From Paulownia fortunei (Eukaryota; Streptophyta; Magnoliopsida; Lamiales; Paulowniaceae), in assembly GCA_019321725.1 (NCBI GenBank), contig CM033106.1, forward strand, positions 22,814,965 to 22,878,964: 64,000 nucleotides of DNA. The letters are read 5' to 3'. The position numbers and the translations under genes were made by a program. Shown here piece by piece: positions 34,610 to 46,800 of the stretch. The notes beneath the pieces were generated by a model. It was not told the origin of the DNA. It worked only from the letters and a program-made list of their open reading frames with translations, and made no database searches. Within the stretch, counting starts at the first letter, position 1. Every line of letters begins with the position of its first letter.

Positions 34610-37600
34610 CTTAGTATGCAATTGCGGAATTCGGTAACGCCTCCTTGGGACCTATCTCTACTTGTGCATTCCAAAAGAATTAGGGGGATGTCTATTTGGC
34701 ATACCTCCTTCAAGTGTGCAAGGTCTAAGTCTTGGGTGTATCTTTCTTCAGGTCCTAAAGTTGGAACAAAGACATCTCAATCTTTTTTATATGTATACTT
34801 GACTACTAGCAAGAGTCTGCCTCTTTCTTAACGGTTCTAACGAGGGTGATCCATTATCCTTTGAGTGGCACCTTTAGTGTAACTCCATCTATACCTTGTC
34901 GGCTTTATGTGCATTAAACTCAGTCACTTGTGACTCCTCCATTATTTCGCCACTCGTCCACTTCTTGGCACTTAACTTCTTTTTTGGGAGTGCTTCAACT
35001 CCTTTGGACTAGGTAGCATTTTCTTTGCTTTTATACAGGTTTGACTTTATAGAGCTATGCATCACCTTGGTCCTTCTAGCTCTTTGTAGGGTGTTGGCGT
35101 GACATTCACTGGCCATCATCTGGTCTCCTATAGCTTAACATATCCTTTGTGGTTAGGAAACTTTAGCTTCATGTGGTAGATGAGGGCTACAACATGGAAG
35201 ATATTGAAAATCGGCCTCTCCAATATCATGTTGTAAGCTGATGGAGTATCATTATTAGGAACTTGACCATCTTAGTTGGCCTTTGGCGATATGTCACTAA
35301 GGATAGTAGGGGAGAAACCTCCCCCATAGCATTATGACTCCTCCACTAAAGTCAGTGAGTAAGGTGTTCACTTTGTTGAGCTGGGAATTATCTATCCCTA
35401 ACTTGGCAAAGACATCATAAAAGATAATGTCAGTCGAGCTTCCGTTGTCCACTAGTACCTTTTTGATCCAAAAGTTGGACAGTGTGGTTGAGATAACCAT
35501 TGCATCATTGTGCTACCCTCTCTGTGGATCCAAATCCTGTTCATTAAAAGAGATTTCCTCTTGCTACTCTTGGAGATGGAAAATGTGCTAAGCGAGGGCC
35601 ATGTTCTGTGTTTATATTCCTTTTGCCACTTTGAGAAGTGTTATGAGGGAGTTCGAAGAATTCCACTTGTGGGGCCTCTAAAAATAACTTCGATTACTCC
35701 TTATGTTGATAGGTTATCATTATTGGGATCTTTTTCTTATTTCCCAACTGGCTGACCACTAGATTGCAGGGTGTTGTGTTATTGTGGACCTCGAAGAGCC
35801 TTAGTTGTTGACTCACAAACCCCTTCTTATAGTCTCTCTAGATTAGTTTTTCTATAGCTTTTTGGAGGTGGTGACATTTCTCCATTGTATGACTCCTATC
35901 TCAATGAAAACGACAATACTTGTCTTATTTCAATCTCTTGAGATTGCCCTTCATCTTCTTCATAGTCCTTCATCTCCTTCATCGTCTTATTTCAATATTT
36001 TCTTTATCCATGTTCTGTCTCTCATCTTCTTCGGGTAGTGAGACTCGACTACTAACCTCCTCTTGAGTGTCAGCTCTCTTCTTTCTTGATCCCTTAAGCC
36101 TTGCCTCATCCTTCTAAGTAGTAGGTGATAAGTGCATACTTTGATATATTTTTGTATCAAATCCTTTATACTTTCCTTACTTTATTTTTGTTAAAGTTAT
36201 AATTTTATTAGTGTTTTGTGTTAAGGAATCAATAAACAAAAAGAGATAAAAAAGAGCCAAAACGAAACCAAAGAAGATAATATATTTTGTGAACAAGCTG
36301 GAAGATAATATTTTATTGGATTAAAGAAGTATCACAGTTAGAAAAAAATGACTATTTTTGTCTAAGTCCGTCATGTGTAAATAAAAAATATGCAAGAAAT
36401 CACTTGAACTTTGCAAGTAATTGTTGGGTTTACATTAAATTCAAAATAAGCATATTTCTAAACTTGTGTAATTTTTGTATTTTTGGCATAACTTTATGTT
36501 CAAAAGTCCTATAGACCTAAATCTTACTTCATTTAAAATCCAACTGATAGAAATTAGAACTTTTTTATTGGAATCTCAATCCAATTTAGCCTTGATTAAA
36601 GCAAAAAATTCATCCAAGTATGTATATTAGAAAGAATCTATTTATGATGACATATATCCTTAAATCAATGATAACTTTCTCCATAGTGGTAGGAATTAGG
36701 TAATTCAAGTTGAAAAATGAAACTAACAGATAAATCAATAACTTTTATGTTGATCATTTTTCTAAAATCAGCTGATTTGATAGAAAAAAATGTATGAGAA
36801 AATTCGAATTTGAAAAGAACATATAAATTTAGAGCATATTTGAAGTTAATTTGAAATGCATTTGGAGTGAATTTAGATATGCTAATTTGGACATTCTTCT
36901 ACTATAAATAAGGGTTCTTGGATGACATTCACAAAAACCCTTAGAGGTGGAAGGAAAAATTTATTATTGTCTTTGTTTAAACTAAATTTTTTAGTAGAAA
37001 TAGAAATATATTCCCTATCTTTCTAATTTTATTTAACTGAGGAAAAAGGGTGAACCACTAGATAGAGGAAGATGAATGGTTGTAAATGTGCATAATGTTC
37101 AAATGTGTTGTATCATTATTTTAATTTTTGATTGAAACCCTCTTTGTTTTGTGGTGATTCTTGATTTATGTATCTCCAATGGTACAACAAATACTTGTAT
37201 TCATTTAACTTATTGTATAATTTTACCCCACCAACTGCTAACGTGAAATCTTGATTTGTTGTAGACAAATGTGTGCACAAATACTTGATCCCATAAATAA
37301 GTATTAGTATTAAAAGATAATTTGTAAACAGTAAAATAATATCATGATTACCTTAATGCATGAATTATTTGATAACATCTTTTTATTGAAACCTTCAGTA
37401 TGTATGGATTCTAATTGTGACATGTAAAAGAGTTAAAAAGAATAAATAATCGTTCTTTTATCCAAAACTCAAGAACGGATCCTCAATCATCAATACTTTT
37501 ATTATTTGATTTCTTGGTTGTAGAATAAATATTTTTTATAATCTAAACTACATTCAATATATTTTTTAAGAAATATAAATTTGAAATCTTCAAACAACTT

Positions 37601-38125
37601 ACATGTGGATCGATCTCGAAATCTCGAAAAATTTATTACTTGACACAACCTGAACTTAAGTTTGCAACCTTTAAGTTGTAGCAGTAGGGGATGACGTTAG
37701 TAGAAGGATTGCGAGGGCTCACTCTGATGCTGATTCTTAGCATATTGTGCTACCGCTCTCGTTGTAGCTTTTGCTGATGCGTCCTCTATCAAAACTAGCA
37801 GAGCTTTCTATGTGGTTTATAGCATTATTGTTCCAATTGGAGCTTATTATTGTAGTGGTTTTGTATCCTACTGAGGGAGAAGCTCTTGTGGTTGTTGATC
37901 TACTCCACGGCCATTGATCGTCTCTTAATGTTGGGTGCTAGCTTCTCTCGTTCTGGATCTCATCTGCAATTTCAGCATTGAGACATAAATTTTCCACAGC
38001 GGTATGATTACCTTTAGATTGATGGAGTTCAACTCCTCTCTAAAATTGTTGATTGAATAGTAAATTTCTATTTGCAATACACACACATCGTAAAAGAAAG
38101 CGAGGGTTTGGCCCACGACACCGTC
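34610..38125 (-). mobile_element. Tat-C: gag-protease remnant of a third Tat-lineage element, split by a solo LTR
   Basis: Minus-strand pieces: gag C-terminal motif near 35930 (YCRFH, stop, DRSHTMEKCHHL); protease at 35500-35297 (KVLVDNGSSTDIIFYDVF, with the DNGSS form typical of Tat); then the standard downstream block SAYNMILERPIFNIFH and YHMKLKFPNHKG near 35230-35150, fading by ~34900. Upstream gag continues at 38125-37689, beyond the inserted LTR (a 63-codon open piece at 38116-37925). No LTR, RT or integrase of this element is visible. It is dead, with many stops. Confidence 0.75.
36126..37683 (+). mobile_element. Solo Athila-like LTR with 5-bp target duplication
   Basis: A 1558-bp LTR in plus orientation (TGATAAGTGC to GTTGTAGCA), the inverse of 5793-7381 and 14362-15886. 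It is flanked by GTAGG at 36121-36125 and GTAGG at 37684-37688. No internal sequence remains, so it formed by LTR-LTR recombination. It interrupts Tat-C gag, which dates it as younger than that element. Confidence 0.9.
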
Positions 38126-41100
38126 CTGACGATCAAGTCAATATTAAGCAAAAAATACGAAAATATTGTAAAAAATACATAAAGCTCTCATAAGTGCAAA
38201 TGAATTTGAAATACCTCAAGAACGAAATAAATAAGAGTAATTATAGTTTTGCTCCAGCGGGGATTTCACAAGCTCTTGGACTTTGAGCCTATTAAATTTA
38301 GATCTTAGTAATGGGCTGAAATTTTTTTATGCCTCAAAGTAAAAGTTCAAACTTCAAAGTGCCTTGCTTTTGGCGTTGTCTTTCAGGGAGATTTAAAATG
38401 CATAGTGCTGACTTTGACAGGAAACTTAGGCAAATATCTGCTGAGATGAAGACAAAACCTGAAGGACTAAAGATTTGAAATGCGTAGCTCAAAATGCTGC
38501 TGCTTGCACTCGTGTCTTCCCCGTGTGCTCTTACATACATTATTCTCTCTTTAAGATCAACAAGAGGAGTTGCATACAAAAGCTTTTGAAAGTAATATAT
38601 TTACAAGGTACGATGTTTTAAGTTTTTTTGATTGATTATAATTTTCTCAACGGCATCAAGGTTTATCAAAATAAAATTTTTGTAAATAATATTAATTTTA
38701 GCAATAGAGATAAATTACGGTGTTAGTTCTAACGTTTTATTTTATTGATATTTTTTTGAATTAAACAAACTTAAGTTGTTAAGTAATTTTCGATAGACTT
38801 GAGTTAACTCAAATGACTTAATTGATTCAATTTAATTATACTTAGGGATGCAAGACAATTGAATCATCTTATTCTTAAATGTGAAGAGACACTCCTTTTT
38901 TCTTAAAATTTTGAGGTCAAATGCTATGAAATTCAAAATAAATCATCTAAAGGCTAAGGTAATTTCTTCTTTTCTTTTTTTAATTCAGTCAATATTATAA
39001 ATTTCTCTAATGAAAAGAAAGCCATAAAACATCACATAAACATAAACTTCTTATGCTGGATTTTTTTACAGTTCATTACTTAAATACAAGTTTAAATGAA
39101 TTGAAGGCATATATAATCTTCAAACAAAACCCTATAATCCTTGAATTAATTAGACACAATTAAACATATGGCTTATGATCTATTTCTTGAAGTTTGCAAG
39201 ACATCTACAAGACTTTATACCCACTAGCAGTGCTGGTACACTCTCGATACGTGATACTTGTGCTTAAATTACTTACATATATATGTCAAAAGTAGTTATG
39301 ATTTATTGTTTTGTAATTTGATTATTTCAATCTTTGTGTTTGGATTTATTCATAGGAAATGAAATAATAAGGTTGAAAAAAAATATTGGAGAGAGAAAGA
39401 ACAAAAAAAATATTAGAGGAGAGAGAGAAGATAAATTATATGGTTGAAGAAATAAATTGAGGAGCAAGAAACAAATTGATATTTATCTTTTTAAATGGCT
39501 AAAGGACATACGAAATAATAACTTCAAAATCTTCATTCTTAATAAATAATAATTGGTACAGTACACTCAATGCGTGTTCCAAAAAAAATATTGATAAAAA
39601 AATTATATATAAAATCAATTAAATGAAATGTGAGAAAAAATTATAAGGATAAAGAAGAGAGATGAAAGAGAAATTAAACAAATGTGTTGAAAAAGGAAAA
39701 ATAATTAAGAGAAGAGAGAGAGAGAGAGAGAGCGTGTGAGACAGGAGAGAGGAGAGAAGAGGAGAGAATAACATAATTGTTGGCACAAAAAACCTATTCA
39801 TTCTTCTTGAATTCTTAATAGTATAGATAATGCAAAATATTTATATAATACAGGCCAAATAGAACTTCAGCCCCCTTCCCCAAAAGAAAAAAATATTTTT
39901 ACTACCGATCAAAAATATATATATACAATCCCCCTCCTCAGAATGAAGAAAAAGAACTTTAATAGTTATTAATAAGTTCAAAAAATATATAAAATATTAG
40001 TAAGACATCATATTAGTACATGAAATTATATATAATTATTCATACTAAAACTAAACATGAAAGAATATTCCCAAGTATGAAAGTTTTTAAGAAAAACATT
40101 CAAAAATGAATTTAGAAGGGGAAAAAAAACTCTACATTCAAATATATCAATAAATTTGGCTTTTACTTTATTCCAAATGGAAAAAACATGATTGGATAAT
40201 GTACCATTTTTGTTTTATATAAGTTTACCAAAAATAATAGTAAATTATTATACTAATAAACTAAAAACTTATCACACTAATAAACTACAACTATTAGTAA
40301 AATATCTTACTAATAAACTAAAACTTTATTACTTTCAACTTATATACCTTATTCAACTAGTTCTTTTTCATTTGTAATAAAGTTTGGAGTCAAATATGTT
40401 GGCATATTTGATTGTAGAGGGGGCTTTCCTTCTAATTTTATTTTTGAATGTTTTTTCTTAAAAACTTTCGATTTTGGAATATTATTTCATTTTAGTTTTA
40501 ACATGAGTAGATATATGTATTTTCATCTATTAATATGATATCTTACAAATATTTTGCATATTTATTTAAAATTATTAAAAAATATCATATTATTTAATTA
40601 GTTCTTTATATTGAATAAAAAATAGGGCCAAATTAGTTGATATTTTGATTGTAAAAGGGGCAAATCTATATAAATTATGATTTGTTGCCTTTAATATAAG
40701 GGGACAAAATAAATTTAGTCCTATAAAATAAAGACTATTTTCTCAAAATGAAGTTTAGGTTTTCAAAAAATAAGGTGTAGGCTTTTAATAATGGATTTAA
40801 AAATTATGATACTATATTTGATAATAGGGTTACTTTTTAAATTATTTTCAGAATATATAAAACCAAACATATTTTCATTTTGAAAATATGAAAATAAGAG
40901 TCATTCGGTCAAAATGTAAAAAACATGCTCCCACTTGGCTTCATTTATGTTTTCCATTTTTTGTTTTCATTTCTAATATTTTAGGAATTGGAGATATCTT
41001 TCTTTGGTTTTTATGCTAACATAAAGATGTATTTGGTTTGATATTGTAGAATTCTTGAGTTCATAGGTTATAAACAAAAATATATTTCATTTATGAGTTT

Positions 41101-41612
41101 CATGTGAGAAAAAAATGTGAAAATATGAAATCATGTTTGATTTTAATACTTTCAAAAGAGTTAATATTTTTTATATTAAAGCATTAACTTAAAGGCCCCA
41201 TTACTTTATTCATGGCTAGAGATGAGAAAATATTTCTCCTACTATTTATTTATGCAACATTGGCACATTAAAGCGAAAAAATATTATATATAATTTACCA
41301 GTATATTATAATTAATTTTACTGAAATATTTGTTAAATGGGTCATATTCCCACGGTATAAAAAACAAAAGTAATGATTTCTTTTTTAAATAAAGGATAAA
41401 ATAAACACGATTTTGGTGATTTAAATAGTAAATAAAAAAAAGCAAAAAATAAAAAAATAAAAAAATCCAAAATAAAATAAAAAATACCTCTATTCCCATT
41501 AACCACACAGGTGTCAGACGGTGACTTCATCTTGAGACTCACTGATAAATCAGGAGCCGTGGCTTGTAATCTTCCTTTTGAAATTCCCCTTCCTTTTTTT
41601 GCTTTTTTCTTA
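38126..41612. other. Intergenic DNA upstream of the SR gene
   Basis: AT-rich. GA-rich microsatellite tracts lie at about 39360-39440 and 39700-39765. A short ACTAATAAACTA repeat cluster is at 40245-40320. A minus-strand frame at 38579-38334 (81 codons) is unrecognised. No gene is supported. Confidence 0.55.
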
Positions 41613-41746
41613 CCTATATATAACCTCCCCTCAGTCCCCAAAGCCCTCCTCCATCTGTGTTTGTTTCCCAAGCCCGTTCGCCTCACTCTCGAACATTCTA
41701 GCTCAAACTCATTCTCTGGTGACGAAAACCTCTGTTATTTGAAAAG
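41613..41746 (+). promoter_or_regulatory. Core promoter and non-coding first exon of the SR splicing factor gene
   Basis: A TATA box (CTATATATAACC, 41614-41625) is followed by a pyrimidine-rich leader. Transcription probably starts near 41650. The leader exon ends at 41746 (TTGAAAAG then GTATTG). The coding exon begins after TATCTTTTTTAG at 43881, giving a 2.1-kb leader intron (41747-43881), a usual feature of this SR subgroup. Assignment of the leader exon is inference from splice signals. Confidence 0.6.
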
Positions 41747-42998
41747 GTATTGCTTCTCTCAATCTCTCTTTAATTTCTTGTGTATTTAAATATATTGAAT
41801 CTCTGTAATTTGATTTGGTTATCTTTTTTGGTAAAAAATTCTTGATATTTTTTTTGCAGTTTTTATGTGAACACTTTCAATTCAGTATTGATTAATTATT
41901 TTTTTAAATCTTGATTTCAAGATTTGCGCTCTATTTTTTTAGACGACTGGATCTAGTTGAGTCTTATTTTCGAACAATTATTGTATAATTTAATTTTCTC
42001 AAAAATTTATTTACTACCTTCTAGGGTTTTACGTGCAAGATGGGTTCTTTTTTCCTTTTAATGATACTTGAACGTGATGGGTTTCTGGTGTATGAATTTG
42101 TGCCAAACGTACGAAAATCCAAATGGAAAATGGTTTTCTTCTAGTAAAGCTTGGCTTTTACTTGTATGAACTTGTCTAAAAAAGAGAAACAAAGAATAGA
42201 TATGCAGTTAGGTTTTTTCCTTGCTAAAGAGTTAACCAGTATATTACTCAGGATGTGCAAAAAGTCAATTTAGATGAAAGTAATGCGAGGGTTGTTTTGT
42301 GATTGGATTTATACTAAGTTTTAATTTTTTTAATGGCTTAATTATAGTTACCTCTCCTCTGAAATAACTAAATTGCCCACTCCTTCCCTTCCTCTTTCAT
42401 AATTGCAAAAACCTCCCTTCTAAGTTTACTATGTTTACCTAACTTCATTTGCCTGTTCGGCTTTGGTCGGAAAACACTAGCATAAAATTTTAGTGAACTT
42501 TCCATTTTTGCCCTCGACCTAACTACCTTCATATATTGCTGACCAAGATACTTGGTTAGATTTGAAACTTAGAGGGAGTGTTTATGTAATTATTATATGT
42601 ATAAAGGGGGAAAATGTAGTGAAATTTTGTTCCAAAATACAAGTGTTGGATGGACCAAAATTAGCCGTTTGAGGTGAAAAATTAGCCCTTGGTGGTTGCT
42701 TTTTAGCCCTCCCAAATCATTCTTGCATTTGTCAAAGAAAAAAGACTTGTTAGAGTGCTTCTTCCAATCTTGTAGGAATAAAATATAAAAAAATAGATGT
42801 GCCTTTGGAAAATATTTAAATTTAGTTTTACATAGAAAAATAATTGAAATTTAGTTTTACATGGAAAAATAATTGGAATATATCTCTCTATTTTTGTTTT
42901 CTTTTTTTCATTTTTTTTCTTTATTTCTCTATTTTGTTCTGTCAGTTTTTTTCACTTCTTTTCTGGTAATTACTTTTCTTCTCATCCTAAGAGTGGCA

Positions 42999-43345
42999 AA
43001 TAGGAAGATGAGGGAGAAAGGGTCGGTGGAGAGTAGGGAGAAAGAGGAGCATGTGATAGGTAGCAGAAGGGAGAGAAAGCGATGGGAAAAGAGTAAGGGA
43101 GGGTGGGGAGGAAAGGTTGCTCAATACATGGGAGAGAGAGGAGGGAAGCAATAGAAGGGAGGGAGAGAGACGAGAGACAGTGTGGAGAAGGGATGAAGGA
43201 TGTGGCGGAAAAAGAGAGAGGAAGGTGAAGAGGGAGTGATGGGGAAGGGGAGAGGGGAGAGGGGAGGGAGGGAGTTGGGAATGAGAGATGCAGAGAGAGG
43301 ATGGGATGGGTGGTGGTGGGGGAGAGACAAGGGAGAGAGTCGATT
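42999..43345. repeat. 350-bp purine tract in the SR leader intron
   Basis: The plus strand is almost entirely G and A (GGGAGAGAAAG, GGGGAAGGGGAGAGGGGAGA and similar), with frequent GGG and GGGG runs. The frames on both strands here (42873-43154 plus, 43121-43330 minus) are products of the low-complexity composition. Confidence 0.85.
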
Positions 43346-43886
43346 TAGGGTTTCACATGATTGGGCCTTTTTAGATTAAGTCAAAACAATAGATATTGGG
43401 AGTGAGTCTATTCTAAGAGCTCAATTCCAAGATACAAACACTTTCTATATAATATGGGACAAAAATGATTATTGCATTTAAGATATTTTGATGTTTTTAG
43501 TTAAAGAAATTGCAATGAAACTTAATTACAGATATATTACAAAAATACCAAGAAACATTACAAATACACCCATTCCCAAAGCATTGCCAACACACTCCAG
43601 TTGCAGAATGGTCAGAATGATCATTTAATAAAAAAATTAAAATCGAGGACAAAATGTGCCAATTCACGAATTCTGTGCGGGTTTCTGATGGAGCAAATTT
43701 AGAGGGTAGGTTTTGTAATCTTGAAAGAGGGAGAAGAGGAGTTAGTAATTTGGCTATATTGGAGGGGAGGTAAGTGAAATTTATCCTTTTATTTTTGCCA
43801 TTTCTTCCTCATAGTATCCTCACACTTTGGCATGCACAATTGCTGTGATATTTGTTAAACTAATTTTGATATCTTTTTTAGGAAGG

Positions 43887-46800
43887 ATGGGCCGATCAAG
43901 CAGAACTATTTATGTGGGCAATCTTCCTGGTGACATTCGTGAGAGCGAAGTTGAAGATTTGTTTTACAAGGTTCATTTCAATAATCACTTAATTATATAT
44001 TTTCAGGGGAAACAATTTCAGTGCTTTTGATTTTGTATTGATATGCCATTGATGTTGTAATTACATATGCTTTTGCTGTAAATACTGGCAAGCTTAGTAA
44101 CAATGTACCGATTTGCTCTCCTACTGGCCTATGGATTTTAATGATTAAAGCAATATATATATATATATATATAATAAAATTAAGAAAACAAAAAATGAAA
44201 AAATAGCACTTCATCCCCTGAAATTTATTTCATCAAAGCACTTTGCCTTTGGTCAATGATCTGGCAAGATTTATAGCACTTTTGATAAGATTCAGAGCAT
44301 TTTAAAACCCCAAAACTTGCTTGTGCCCAGCACTTTGGCTGCTAGTCAACTTCTGGCAAGTCTTACCTAAAACTGTTATATTAAAACACAACCCTTAAAC
44401 TTCTGTGGCAGCAAGTTTTATCCATTTTTTCTTAAAATGATTTTATTTTATGATTTTGTAATTAATTTATTTAAATAATCATAGTATCTGTATATATTTA
44501 ATTAATCAAGTATCTGTATAATATGGTTCCCTTGAAAGAAAATTAGAAGGTGTCAATAAATTTCTCTTGAAATGGCTAGCTAAGCTTTTTTCAAACATCT
44601 GATAAGCTCCTATGCTTTGACATCTTATAACATGTTTTTAAAGCACTAGATCTTATTTTAAAATGTTAATATGAAAGAAATAGGATTGGAGTTTTAGCAA
44701 TGTGTTTCATTCTCTCTGTTAGTCTTGCTTTTCCTAACTGCTTGGGTTCATTCTCTCTGTTAATCTTACTTTTCCTAGCTACTTGGGTTCATTCTCTCTA
44801 TTAATCTTGCTTTTCCTGACTACTTGGGTCATTTTGTGTCTGATTTCTTGGTTCTTAAAACTGTGAAATCTGCTTATAAATCCACTTTTTGTTAAGGAAA
44901 ATGAGTGCGAAACAAAATCCAAAGGATTTTTATGGGTACACTCAACTGATTTCTCCAATTTCTTAGCTGATTAGTTTGGGATTTGCGGTCTTTTTTGTTT
45001 GCATTACTTTGTAAACTTTTTATGCATAATTTATGTGTTGTGTGTTTGTGATCAGATCTGATGACAAAATGTCGTTATATTGTTGCAAAATGATATATTT
45101 ATTTCACATGCTTATTTTTGCTCTTTCCTAAACAACCGTTTCTTTGCCCATCATAACTAGTCAGTATTGTGTAAAGGTCTATTCTTCTTTTTAGCTGGAC
45201 ATAATCTGTCGAAACATATTTTCTTAAATGTTGAATCATTGTTTATGATCTTTAGTTGTTTGGATTACGTTTCTGATTGTAGGACCAGCATGTTATAGGT
45301 TTTCCTTTGTATTTGTTTGATGTTATGATGTATTTATTTATCGTTAATGTCTTTTATTCTTGGTTCTTTGTTGCAGTATGGGCCTATTGTTGATATTGAT
45401 TTGAAAATCCCTCCAAGACCTCCCGGTTATGCTTTTGTTGAGGTGAGCAACCTTTTGAAACTTGAGGCAGCAAACCATTATTTGGTAGATTAAATATTGC
45501 TGAATTTCATGGCACTACAAAGTACAAGGTTGCGGATGGATCGTGCTGAGAATTTATCCATTGCAATAATGAGATGATCTATTTTTTGTGATTTTTGCCT
45601 CTGTGCTTCAGTCTAACAAAGATTCTTTAATGCTCTTGTGCTTCAGTTTGAAGATTCTCGGGATGCTGATGATGCAATCCGTGGTCGAGATGGTTATAAT
45701 TTTGATGGCTGTCGATTACGGGTTAGATATATGTTAGTTATGCTGTTATAGTAAGATTAGTCAGTCATGTGTCTCATCATTTTTCTTACATTGTTTGTTT
45801 CAATGTAGGTTGAACTTGCACATGGAGGGCGAGGATCATCATCATATGATCGTCACAGCAGTTACAGTAGTGGAAGTAGTCGTGGTGGAGTTTCAAGGCG
45901 TTCTGACTACCGGGGTAAGAGGTGTTTGCATGAATCATTTTATTAATAGTTCTTATTTCTTAGCTTGTTAAAGTAAAATTCTTGATGACATTTTCTATTT
46001 GCAGTGTTGGTGACTGGACTTCCTTCTTCTGCTTCATGGCAAGACTTGAAGGTAATAATTTTCTTTTGCATTCTTTTGTGTCTTGGGTTGGGGTGGTGGG
46101 GTTGAACAAGGGAGTGATTGATGTGAAAGATACTAGCATTCTCTCCTTGCTATTGTAAGTTGTCGGCTATTGGGGTAATGCTAATCCCTTAATTGCTGGT
46201 TATGGTTATAGGATCACATGCGTCGAGCTGGAGATGTCTGTTTCTCTCAAGTTTACCGTGACCGTGATGGTAAGCAGATTCTAAACTTTTCACTTTTATG
46301 CTTTTACAAAATCTTCTGGTTAGATAAGGTATGATATACGCAAAGGCTGAAACCTTATGAAACATGCAAAGGCTGAAAGATTGAAAATTGTGTTTCATCT
46401 ATTGTACATTTTGTAACTTAGGGGCAAATTTAGGTTTGTGTGAACATGCCCTCCCAAATCAAGCAAAGCAAAACCCTCTACTGATGCTACAGCAATGTTA
46501 AGGAACATTGATTCCCAGGTCTTGAAAAATATTTCCTTCATTTCTGTTTCTCTCCTGACAGAGCCTTGGGGTGGGGGTGGGGGATGAAGGCTGCTTTAAG
46601 AATTTAGAAACATATCTTGTGGTTTTGATAACATGTGTTTTGTGCGCGGCAACTAGACCTTTGTACCTTAGAATTTGAGCTTAAAATCTTATTAAGCACA
46701 CTTTTTGGATGTGATGGATAATACCTCTCATTATGGATGATCTCATTAACAGTGCCATCTAATCTTGATTTCACTAAAAGACTTGTGATGATGTCTGGAA

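Noticed and set aside
38334..38579. 81-codon minus-strand frame
   Set aside because: No homology recognised and no introns or neighbours to support it. Left as intergenic.
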